Positions 1 to 5,066 of a stretch of DNA of 5,066 nucleotides are shown piece after piece. The stretch spans positions 1 through 5,066 of the forward strand of contig JAURGL010000116.1 of the NCBI GenBank assembly GCA_030833825.1. The letters run 5' to 3'. The stretch comes from Vulcanococcus sp. SFB_649D_100_25. Its GTDB lineage: Bacteria; Cyanobacteriota; Cyanobacteriia; PCC-6307; Cyanobiaceae. The notes below the pieces were generated by a model. It worked only from the letters and a program-made list of their open reading frames with translations. It did not search any database and was not told the origin of the DNA. A program made the translations under genes and the position numbers. Within the stretch, counting starts at the first letter, position 1; each line of letters opens with the position of its first letter.

Positions 1-158
1 CCGGCGGCGCGGCGCGCCATCCACACCGACTGGTCCGAATGGCGATAGCGATCGGCGTAGAAGGCGGTGATGCTGGCGGCGGGCTGATCGACGCGATCGC
101 GATAGGCGTGGCCGCGGTTGAAGGCGGCAGGCAGCCAGGGCTCTGAGGCGTTACTCAA
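1..158 (-). CDS. RluA-family RNA pseudouridine synthase, N-terminal fragment
   Basis: This is the first 52 codons of a minus-strand gene that runs off the left edge. It reads on from a TTG at 158-156 into an N-terminus with FNRGHAYRDRV (about residues 13-23), then ITAFYADRYRHS (30-41) and VWMARRAAG. This resembles the N-terminal segment I know from cyanobacterial RluA/RluD-type pseudouridine synthases, where a 'FY..RY.HS' stretch leads into an S4-like 'W..RI..G.I' segment. The family isomerises specific uridines in rRNA or tRNA to pseudouridine in the cytoplasm. The catalytic Asp domain lies outside the window, so activity and target cannot be judged. TTG is chosen because no ATG or GTG occurs in this frame for at least 50 bases upstream, and the next ATG (20-18) is codon 47, inside the conserved region. 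The start overlaps the stop of the upstream regulator gene by 8 bp (TTGAGTAA), suggesting translational coupling. The family call rests on remembered similarity over a short stretch. Confidence 0.68.
   Translation of the reverse strand, partial: MSNASEPWLPAAFNRGHAYRDRVDQPAASITAFYADRYRHSDQSVWMARRAA
93..100. repeat. Single HIP1 octamer (GCGATCGC)
   Basis: This is a perfect copy of the palindrome GCGATCGC, the highly iterated palindrome 1 that is over-represented in many cyanobacterial genomes. It lies inside the pseudouridine synthase coding sequence. It is the only exact copy I found in the window; several near copies such as GCGATCGG (from position 48) are not counted. One copy in GC-rich DNA proves no enrichment. 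Confidence 0.45.
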
Positions 159-885
159 CCAGGCCGTTTTCGAGGGCGTAACGGACCAGTTCGGTACGGC
201 TGGCGGTGCCGGTCTTGGTGAACAGGCGGCTCACGTACTTCTCCACGTTCCGGATGGAGGTTTCGAGGCGCCGGGCAATCTCCTTGTTCATCATTCCCTC
301 CGCCACCAGCTGCAGCACCGAGGCCTCCCGCGGGGTGAACTCGTGCTTGACGCCGCCAGGAGATTTCTTGCTGCCGCCGGTGGCCAGCAGGGAGCGGATC
401 TCCGTGATCTGCTTGGCCATCTGGCCGATATCGGCATCGGCGAAGCGGGCAGCTTCGGTCAACAGGCGCTCCTGCCGGCGCACCACGTTGTGCACCCGCG
501 CCACCAGCTCATCGGGATCGAAGGGCTTGGGGATGTAGTCGTCGCAGCCGGCCTGGAAGCCCTCAATGCGATCGGCGGTCATCCCCTTGGCGGTGAGGAA
601 GATCACCGGGGTGCCCCCCAGGCGCTCGTCATCGCGCATCTTGCGCAGCAGCCCATAGCCATCGAGGCGGGGCATCATCACGTCGCTGATGACCACATCG
701 GGCAGCAGGTCCTGGGCCTTGGCCCAGCCGTCTTCCCCATCAACAGCGGTGGTCACCTGGAACCCCTCATCCTCCAGGTAGGCCTGCACGGCTGTGCGTA
801 GACCAGGTTCGTCATCCACCAGCAGCAGCCGCGCCGGGGGCTGGGGTGCGGCTTCAGCAGCCTGGGTTTCGGGTTCGAGGCTCAT
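151..885 (-). CDS. rre1: Rre1/Ycf29-like response regulator (receiver + LuxR-type HTH)
   Basis: This 244-residue two-component response regulator would be phosphorylated by a partner histidine kinase and bind DNA as a cytoplasmic transcription factor. The receiver domain (about 19-135) is intact: acidic pair D24-D25, phospho-acceptor D68 in VISDVMMPRLDGY, T98 in IFLTAKGMT, and K120 in YIPKPFDPDEL. A charged linker (about 136-180) leads to a LuxR/NarL-type helix-turn-helix (about 183-240): FTPREASVLQLVAEG, then NKEIARRL, then the recognition region SIRNVEKYVSRLFTKTG. The receiver closely resembles Ycf29 of algal plastids, whose Synechocystis counterpart is Rre1 (slr1783). Rre1 is reported to act with Hik34 or Hik2 in heat, salt and osmotic stress; that function is transferred from the family, not shown here. 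The first 18 residues are a Glu/Ala/Pro-rich extension before the receiver. No kinase gene is adjacent, as is usual for cyanobacterial orphan regulators. ATG 885 lies 9 bp after the upstream stop, without a clear Shine-Dalgarno. The architecture is certain; the exact ortholog is likely. Confidence 0.9.
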   Translation of the reverse strand: MSLEPETQAAEAAPQPPARLLLVDDEPGLRTAVQAYLEDEGFQVTTAVDGEDGWAKAQDLLPDVVISDVMMPRLDGYGLLRKMRDDERLGGTPVIFLTAKGMTADRIEGFQAGCDDYIPKPFDPDELVARVHNVVRRQERLLTEAARFADADIGQMAKQITEIRSLLATGGSKKSPGGVKHEFTPREASVLQLVAEGMMNKEIARRLETSIRNVEKYVSRLFTKTGTASRTELVRYALENGLVE

Positions 886-894
886 GCGCGCAAT

Positions 895-1419
895 TTATCG
901 AGGCCTGCCAGGCAGGACCTGCTGCTGCTCGATCAACTGCCCGGAATAGCCCAGCTGGCGAGCGAGAGCTCCCAAGCCAGCTGGGTTCTTGCCGGCCTGC
1001 TCCGGATGGCAGGCCGCCCACCAGATCTGGTGATCCAGCCGGTTGGCCTCCGTGATCTGCCCGCCGGGGTTGAGTTCCTTGATCAACAGGCGATTGGCCT
1101 GCTTCGTGAGCCGCATCGGCGCGGTGGCACTGCAGCGCACGGTGTCGACTGCCAGCTGGACCCCGGTGGGGGATTCCACCCAGACCACGATCGTGCGGGC
1201 GACGGGGTCATTGGGATCGGGCTTCATGCCGTGCACCCCGATCAGATGGGTGCCCTGGATCGTGCTCCATTGGCGCAGCACCACCAGATCAGCTGGGCGT
1301 TGCTCATCGGGCTTGTAGAAGACCCCATCACGCTCTTCTTCAGCTCCAGCGGCCAGGGGCAGCACCAGGGCGGCCGCCAGGGCCGACTGGAGAGCCAGCT
1401 GTGGCAGGTGACGACCCAT
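895..1419 (-). CDS. Secreted or periplasmic protein of unknown function
   Basis: This is a protein of 174 residues that I do not recognise. The chosen ATG (1419-1417) gives a textbook Sec signal peptide: a short start with R3/H4, a hydrophobic Ala/Leu core (about 5-24), and a likely signal peptidase I site after AGA at residue 26, before EEERDG. The mature part is about 148 residues with no further membrane segment. It has exactly two cysteines (C96 in VRCSA, C137 in WAACHPE), which could form a disulfide in the periplasm. A stretch TIVVWVESPTGVQLAVDTVRC (about 76-96) looks like alternating beta strands, and the segment around IWWAAC (133-137) is aromatic. Upstream in-frame ATGs at 1461 and 1476 exist, but would bury the signal peptide behind 14-19 extra residues and overlap the divergent desulfurase gene; ATG 1461 does have a G-rich AGGGG just before it. 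The gene ends 9 bp before the response regulator, so the two are probably cotranscribed. No function is assigned. Confidence 0.8.
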   Translation of the reverse strand: MGRHLPQLALQSALAAALVLPLAAGAEEERDGVFYKPDEQRPADLVVLRQWSTIQGTHLIGVHGMKPDPNDPVARTIVVWVESPTGVQLAVDTVRCSATAPMRLTKQANRLLIKELNPGGQITEANRLDHQIWWAACHPEQAGKNPAGLGALARQLGYSGQLIEQQQVLPGRPR

Positions 1420-1459
1420 GGGCTCAGCAACGGCAGCTTGCTTGCCAGCATGGGCTGAC
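1420..1459. promoter_or_regulatory. Divergent intergenic region between the secreted-protein operon and the cysteine desulfurase gene
   Basis: Only 40 bp separate the two chosen start codons, which point away from each other. Promoters for both directions must therefore lie here or reach into the opposite gene. I see no convincing -10/-35 pair, no Shine-Dalgarno for either chosen start, and no clear inverted repeat. The regulatory call rests on gene arrangement alone. Confidence 0.4.
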
Positions 1460-2608
1460 ATGGCCCCTGGCGTCATCTACCTCGACCACCACGCCACCAC
1501 CCCCTGTGACGGGGCCGTGGTGGAAGCGATGGCGCCCTGGTGGAGCGAGCAGTTCGCCAACCCCGCCAGCCGCAGCCACCGTCCTGGTCTGTTGGCGGCG
1601 GCGGCTGTGGAGCAGGCCCGCAACCAGATCGCTGCAGCGCTGGGGGTGCAAGCCGAGGCCGTGGTGTTCACCAGCGGCGCCACCGAGGCCAACAACCTCG
1701 CCATCAAGGGAATCGCGGAAGCGGAACTGCGCTCCGGTGGGCAGCGCCGGCGGCTGGTGTGCCTGGCAACGGAGCACCGGGCTGTCCTGGATCCGCTGCG
1801 CTACCTGGGGGGCCTGGGCTTTGAGCTGGTCACCCTGCAACCCCAGGCCGACGGGCTGGTGGACCTGGAGCGGCTGGACGCGGTCCTCGATGAGGGGACC
1901 CTGTTGCTGAGCGTGATGGCGGCCAACAACGAGATCGGAGTGCTGCAGCCTCTCGCTGCCATCGCGCAGCTCTGCCGTCAGCGGGGCATCCGCTTCCACT
2001 GCGATGGCGCCCAGGCCGTTGGGCATATCCCCCTGCAGCCCGCCTCCCAGGGCCTGGACCTGCTCAGCATCAGCGGACACAAGCTCTATGGCCCCAAGGG
2101 GATCGGTGCCCTTGTGGTCGATCCGGCGATCACCCTGCTGCCGCAACTCCACGGGGGCAGCCAGGAGCGGGGGCTGCGGGCAGGGACCCTGCCGGTCCCC
2201 CTGATCGTGGGGTTCGCCAAGGCCGTTGAGCTGGCGATGGCCGATCAGATGGAGCGCGCGGAGCGGCTTGGCGCCCTTCGCGATGCCCTGTGGGGCCAGT
2301 GCGAGCAGATCGGCGCGGTGGAGCGCAATGGGGCCGCCTCGCCCCGCCTACCCCACAACCTGAACATCACGGTGAAGGGTGTGGAGGGCACAGCCCTGCA
2401 CCGGGAACTGCGGCGCCATCTGGCGGTCAGCAGCGGGTCGGCCTGCTCCAGTGGAGAGCCCTCGCATGTGCTGCAGGCCCTGGGCCGCAGCAGGCAAGAA
2501 GCCGCCGCCTCAATCCGCTTCGGCCTTGGACGGGGCACCAGCGCCGCTGACATCCATCGGGCGAGCGAAATCCTGAGCCGCTGCGTCGCCGAACTGCGAG
2601 CAGCCTGA
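1460..2608 (+). CDS. Cysteine desulfurase, NifS/IscS type (class I)
   Basis: This PLP-dependent enzyme takes sulfur from L-cysteine as an enzyme-bound persulfide, releasing alanine, and supplies Fe-S clusters and other thio-cofactors in the cytoplasm. At 382 residues it has the family's usual length. It starts with the typical IYLDHHATTP (6-15), followed by the cofactor-phosphate loop TSGATEANN (71-79), H106 in ATEHRAVL stacking on PLP, D182 and Q185 in HCDGAQAVG, the Schiff-base lysine K208 in SISGHKLYGPKG, and R353 in SIRFGLG. The persulfide cysteine is C329 in SSGSACSSG, in the class I mobile-loop context rather than the SufS type. After it the sequence reads directly EPSHVLQALG, about two residues shorter than the loop I recall for IscS/NifS. 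ATG 1460 is chosen because it places IYLDHHATTP near the N-terminus as in relatives; the in-frame ATG at 1418 would add 14 residues and overlap the divergent gene. No iscU/nifU scaffold gene adjoins it, so IscS versus NifS naming is left open. Confidence 0.93.
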   Translation: MAPGVIYLDHHATTPCDGAVVEAMAPWWSEQFANPASRSHRPGLLAAAAVEQARNQIAAALGVQAEAVVFTSGATEANNLAIKGIAEAELRSGGQRRRLVCLATEHRAVLDPLRYLGGLGFELVTLQPQADGLVDLERLDAVLDEGTLLLSVMAANNEIGVLQPLAAIAQLCRQRGIRFHCDGAQAVGHIPLQPASQGLDLLSISGHKLYGPKGIGALVVDPAITLLPQLHGGSQERGLRAGTLPVPLIVGFAKAVELAMADQMERAERLGALRDALWGQCEQIGAVERNGAASPRLPHNLNITVKGVEGTALHRELRRHLAVSSGSACSSGEPSHVLQALGRSRQEAAASIRFGLGRGTSAADIHRASEILSRCVAELRAA

Positions 2609-2681
2609 GGGCACGCTTGGTATCAAAACGTGGGCAGACGCTGCTGCAATCGCTACGTTCCGGCCAAACCACCGATTTCCA
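2609..2681. other. Short intergenic gap between desulfurase and membrane-protein genes
   Basis: This 73-bp spacer separates two plus-strand genes. I see no stem-loop with a T-tract, no strong Shine-Dalgarno before ATG 2682, and only a weak -10-like TATCAA at 2621-2626 without a matching -35. Read-through from the desulfurase gene is possible but unproven. Confidence 0.4.
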
Positions 2682-3449
2682 ATGGGATTGCCGACCCCAG
2701 GCACCAACAAGCTGTCCGTCCTGCGGGCGATTGAGGATGGCTGGCAGGCCTTTTGCCGTGCCCCCTGGCCCTTCGTGTTCTTCCAGGTGCTGGCCCTGGT
2801 GATCATGGCCCCGTTCATCGGCCTGATCACCCATGCCGTCCTGCACCTGGCGTTGGGGGCTCCGGCTCTGATTCATCCCACCGCCGAGAAGATCGGCCTG
2901 GTGGTGGGCCTGGTGGGCTACGTCGTGGTGGCCCTTTGGACGGCCGTTGGCCTGACCCGAGGCGCCTGGACGAGCCTTGAGGGCCACAAGCCCAGCTTCA
3001 GCAGCTTCACCCGCTGGGATGGGAAGGCCAGCGGCCGCCTGTTTGGTTCAGGTCTGCTGCTGGTGGTTGTTCTGGCGGTGGTCGGGGCTGTGGCCTGGGG
3101 CATTGGCTTCGGCCTGGGCAAGATCAACGCCGCCCTGTTCGTCATCCCTCTGATCGCCTTCGCGATCTTCAAGATCTGGCTGGTGGTGACCCAGCAGTTC
3201 CTGGTGCCCATGTCTCTGTTCGGCGTGAAGCGCCCTGTTGAGACCCTGCAATCCGGGATCGCTGGCGTGAACCCCAGCTGGTGGACCGTGCTCGGGTTCG
3301 TGATCGTGGAGAGCATCGTGGCCGGGGTCGCCTATCTGTTCAACGCCGGTGGTCTGCTGGTCCTGGCCCCGGTTCTGGTCTGCATCAGCACCGCGGCCTA
3401 CCGCCAGCTGTTCGGCAGCCAGGACCACACCGGGATCATGAGCCACTAA
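2682..3449 (+). CDS. Multi-pass integral membrane protein of unknown function
   Basis: This is a protein of 255 residues that I cannot assign to a named family. It has about six hydrophobic segments long enough to cross the membrane: about 31-58, 71-93, 120-145, 150-176, 201-220 and 223-240. The N-terminal 30 residues (LSVLRAIEDGWQAF..APWPF) look like an amphipathic helix leading into the first segment. A polar stretch about 95-118 (SLEGHKPSFSSFTRWDGKAS) and another about 181-199 (GVKRPVETLQSGIAGVNPSW) link the segments. This pattern, a soluble lead, several Val/Leu/Ala-rich helices and an 'R.....S......P' linker, recalls small uncharacterised bacterial membrane proteins such as the DUF975/YciC group, but I claim no membership. 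ATG 2682 is the first ATG, GTG or TTG in frame after the upstream stop, although the frame stays open through the whole 73-bp gap. It follows the desulfurase gene on the same strand and may share its transcript. Its stop overlaps that of rsmH on the other strand. Confidence 0.8.
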   Translation: MGLPTPGTNKLSVLRAIEDGWQAFCRAPWPFVFFQVLALVIMAPFIGLITHAVLHLALGAPALIHPTAEKIGLVVGLVGYVVVALWTAVGLTRGAWTSLEGHKPSFSSFTRWDGKASGRLFGSGLLLVVVLAVVGAVAWGIGFGLGKINAALFVIPLIAFAIFKIWLVVTQQFLVPMSLFGVKRPVETLQSGIAGVNPSWWTVLGFVIVESIVAGVAYLFNAGGLLVLAPVLVCISTAAYRQLFGSQDHTGIMSH

Positions 3450-4375
3450 TCAGGCTGATCTGACGACTGATCACGGCGGCGCGCGACGCGCCACTTAGCG
3501 GAACGGCTGCGAGGGTTGGAGCTCTGCTCCTCCTCCGCAGCCGTTTCTGGTTTGCGGGTCACCCGCTGCAAACGGGGATCCGTGCTGAAGGCGGTTTTGA
3601 CGCGGCGATCCTCCAGGGAGTGGAAGCTGATCACCCCGAACAGCCCACCGGGCTGGAGCCAATCCGGGGCCTGCTCCAGCAACCGGTCCAGCACCCCGAG
3701 CTCATCGTTGACAGCAATCCGCAGGGCCTGGAAGGTGCGGGTGGCTGGATGGATGCGGCCACGCCGGGCCTTGGGGGGATAGCAACCGGCCACGAGATAG
3801 GCCAAGGCATCCGTGCCGCGGAACGGTCCCTGCTCAGCAAGGTGCTGCTTGATCTTTCGGGCGATGCGCCGCGACAACCGCTCCTCCCCATAGGCGTAGA
3901 TCAGATCGGCCAGTTCGGTTTCATCGAGGCGCGCGATCAGATCAGCGGCGCTCTCCCCGGCGACCGGGTTCATCCGCATATCCAGCGGGCCATCGAGACG
4001 AAAGCTGAAGCCCCGCTCCGCCACATCCAGCTGCGGGCTACTCACCCCCAGATCCGCCAGCACCGCCAGCACAGGCTCCCCCGGCTGGTAGGCCGCAAAG
4101 TTGGTGGCCACGATCTCAACCCGATCGCCGTAGGGCGCCAAACGCTCAGCGGCAGCGGTTCGGGCGGTGGGGTCCTGGTCCAGGCCCACCACCCGCAGGC
4201 GGGGATGGGCCTCCAGCAGCAGAGCGCTGTGGCCGCCGCCGCCCAGGGTGCAATCAATCAGGACGCCATCACCAAGGCGATCCAAGGCGTCCTCCAGCGG
4301 GGCGAAGCTGGCCACCACGTGTTGGGCCAGCACCGGCACATGGTCAAAGGCCTGGGCCAGCGAACACCAAAGCAA
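3446..4375 (-). CDS. rsmH: 16S rRNA (cytosine-1402-N4)-methyltransferase RsmH
   Basis: RsmH (formerly MraW) uses S-adenosylmethionine to methylate N4 of C1402 in the 16S rRNA decoding centre, fine-tuning the ribosomal P site. The 309-residue length is normal for the family. Conserved blocks appear in order: FDHVPVL (10-16), SAM loop DCTLGGGGHS (41-50), GLDQDP (64-69), VLADLGVSSPQLD (105-117), RGFSFR..GPLDMRM (121-135), HPATRTFQALRIAVNDEL (209-226), ISFHSLEDRRVK (249-260) and the C-terminal NPRSRSAKWRVARR (287-300). The start is TTG 4375, not ATG: it puts FDHVPVL ten residues in, as in relatives, and a strong Shine-Dalgarno run GGAAGGAAGG (minus strand 4390-4381) lies 5 nt before it. In many bacteria this gene heads the dcw cell-wall cluster; here it stands apart, divergent from ndhH. 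The tail after residue 300 is short and polar. Confidence 0.96.
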   Translation of the reverse strand: MLWCSLAQAFDHVPVLAQHVVASFAPLEDALDRLGDGVLIDCTLGGGGHSALLLEAHPRLRVVGLDQDPTARTAAAERLAPYGDRVEIVATNFAAYQPGEPVLAVLADLGVSSPQLDVAERGFSFRLDGPLDMRMNPVAGESAADLIARLDETELADLIYAYGEERLSRRIARKIKQHLAEQGPFRGTDALAYLVAGCYPPKARRGRIHPATRTFQALRIAVNDELGVLDRLLEQAPDWLQPGGLFGVISFHSLEDRRVKTAFSTDPRLQRVTRKPETAAEEEQSSNPRSRSAKWRVARRRDQSSDQPD

Positions 4376-4425
4376 CGGGCCCTTCCTTCCTAAGATCCCG
4401 CCAGCGAGCCCTATCCCTCGGCCCC
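4376..4425. promoter_or_regulatory. Divergent rsmH/ndhH intergenic region
   Basis: This 50-bp spacer separates two genes transcribed away from each other, so both promoters must sit here or extend into the neighbouring coding sequences. A weak -10-like TAAGAT occurs on the plus strand at 4391-4396, without a recognisable -35 about 17 bp upstream. No operator-like inverted repeat is evident. ndhH has no clear Shine-Dalgarno. The role is inferred from the gene arrangement. Confidence 0.45.
4381..4390 (-). promoter_or_regulatory. Shine-Dalgarno for rsmH, deciding a TTG start
   Basis: The minus strand reads GGAAGGAAGG here, a purine-rich anti-16S match ending 5 nt before TTG 4375. It is by far the clearest ribosome binding site in the window; the other starts show little or none. 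It supports a non-ATG start for rsmH. Confidence 0.75.
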
Positions 4426-5066
4426 ATGACGCAGCTGGAAACGCGCACGGAGCCGATGGTGGTGAACTTCGGGCCCCACCACCCCTCGATGCACGGGGTG
4501 TTGCGGCTTGTGGTGACCCTCGACGGTGAGGACGTGGTGGATTGCGAGCCGGTGATCGGCTACCTCCACCGGGGCATGGAGAAGATCGCCGAGAACCGCA
4601 CGAACGTGATGTTCGTGCCCTACGTGAGCCGCATGGACTATGCGGCCGGCATGTTCTACGAGGCGATCGTGGTGAACGCCCCCGAGCGCCTGGCCGATGT
4701 GCCGGTGCCGAAGCGGGCGAGCTACATCCGGGTGTTGATGCTCGAGCTCAACCGGATCGCCAACCACCTGCTCTGGCTTGGCCCCTTCCTGGCGGACGTG
4801 GGTGCCCAGACGCCCTTCTTCTACATCTTCCGCGAACGGGAGATGATCTACGACCTGTGGGAAGCGGCCACCGGTCAGCGCCTGATTAACAACAACTACT
4901 TCCGCATCGGCGGCGTGGCGGCCGATCTCCCCTACGGCTGGCTGGAGAAGTGCCTCGATTTCTGCGATTGGTTCGGTCCCAAGATTGACGAATACGAGAA
5001 GCTGATCACCAACAACCCGATCTTCCGCAAGCGGATTGAGGGTCTGGGCACGATCACCCGCGAACA
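4426..5066 (+). CDS. ndhH: NAD(P)H-quinone oxidoreductase subunit H (NDH-1), N-terminal half
   Basis: NdhH is the 49-kDa-type subunit (NuoD/Nqo4 family) of the cyanobacterial NDH-1 complex on the thylakoid membrane. It forms the plastoquinone pocket together with NdhK, and the complex serves respiration, cyclic electron flow and CO2 uptake. The 213 complete codons here are about half of the usual roughly 394; the rest lies beyond the right edge. The sequence shows VVNFGPHHPSMHGVLR (12-27), where H23 matches the quinone-binding His of complex I, then EPVIGYLHRGMEK (41-53), then SRMDYAAGMFYE (68-79), where Y72 matches the quinone-binding Tyr. These are followed by LELNRIANHLLWLG and FYIFREREMIYDLWE, then the NNNYFRIGGVAADLPYGW region. 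Start ATG 4426 matches the family's N-terminus (MTQLETRTEPM). No frameshift or missing key residue is seen in the visible part. Confidence 0.97.
   Translation, partial: MTQLETRTEPMVVNFGPHHPSMHGVLRLVVTLDGEDVVDCEPVIGYLHRGMEKIAENRTNVMFVPYVSRMDYAAGMFYEAIVVNAPERLADVPVPKRASYIRVLMLELNRIANHLLWLGPFLADVGAQTPFFYIFREREMIYDLWEAATGQRLINNNYFRIGGVAADLPYGWLEKCLDFCDWFGPKIDEYEKLITNNPIFRKRIEGLGTITRE

Noticed and set aside
118..801. Long plus-strand open frame (227 codons) opposite the response regulator
   Set aside because: It is antisense to a gene with an intact receiver and HTH domain. Its translation is Gly/His/Leu/Ala-rich low-complexity sequence typical of a mirror frame in high-GC DNA.
1424..2152. Minus-strand open frame (242 codons) opposite the cysteine desulfurase
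   Set aside because: It has no recognisable motif, lies wholly across catalytic motifs of the real gene, and has the Gln/Gly/His-rich bias of an antisense shadow.
2609..2681. Possible N-terminal extension of the membrane protein through the intergenic gap
   Set aside because: The frame is open, but contains no ATG, GTG or TTG start before 2682, so there is nowhere to begin.
3449..3474. Possible bidirectional terminator around ATCAGGCTGAT
   Set aside because: The stem is five pairs with a one-base loop, is not GC-rich and has no T-tract on either strand.
3620..4393. Plus-strand open frame (257 codons) opposite rsmH
   Set aside because: It is opposite a gene with every RsmH motif; its own translation is Gln/Gly/His-rich without domain signatures.
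4411..4767. Minus-strand open frame opposite ndhH
   Set aside because: It is His/Val-rich mirror sequence across conserved NdhH quinone-site motifs, with no independent evidence.
1..5066. CRISPR array, insertion sequence, tRNA or other RNA gene
   Set aside because: There are no regularly spaced repeats, no transposase motifs or terminal inverted repeats, and no cloverleaf-like sequence was recognised. Nearly the whole window is accounted for by protein genes.

Overview
The window reads as a high-GC cyanobacterial chromosome segment, most like the Cyanobium / marine Synechococcus lineage. Three things support this: an NDH-1 subunit H (NdhH) of cyanobacterial/plastid type, a LuxR-type response regulator resembling the Rre1/Ycf29 family known from cyanobacteria and algal plastids, and GC-rich, densely packed coding sequence. 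The lineage is inferred from protein resemblance and composition recalled from memory; no database search was possible.

Layout, left to right. Positions 1-1419 hold three tightly packed minus-strand genes, in transcription order: a small secreted protein of unknown function (1419-895), an Rre1/Ycf29-like response regulator (885-151), and the first 52 codons of an RluA-family pseudouridine synthase (158 to the left edge). The first pair is 9 bp apart and the second pair overlaps by 8 bp, so they look like one transcription unit. Positions 1460-3449 hold two plus-strand genes: a NifS/IscS-type cysteine desulfurase and, 73 bp later, a multi-pass membrane protein of unknown function. Positions 3446-4375 hold rsmH (16S rRNA m4C1402 methyltransferase) on the minus strand. 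It meets the membrane protein gene tail to tail, with the two stop codons overlapping. From 4426 to the right edge is the first half of ndhH on the plus strand, divergent from rsmH.

The genes do not form one pathway. They are mostly housekeeping: rRNA methylation and probable RNA pseudouridylation (translation apparatus), sulfur mobilisation for Fe-S clusters and other thio-cofactors, the NDH-1 complex (respiration and cyclic electron flow, itself an Fe-S user), and one stress-type transcription factor. Two head-to-head junctions, of 40 bp and 50 bp, must hold the regulatory sites for most of the window. There is no mobile element, CRISPR array, tRNA or rRNA, and no intergenic stretch above 75 bp. 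I found no convincing novel system. The least explained parts are the secreted protein next to the regulator and the orphan membrane protein.
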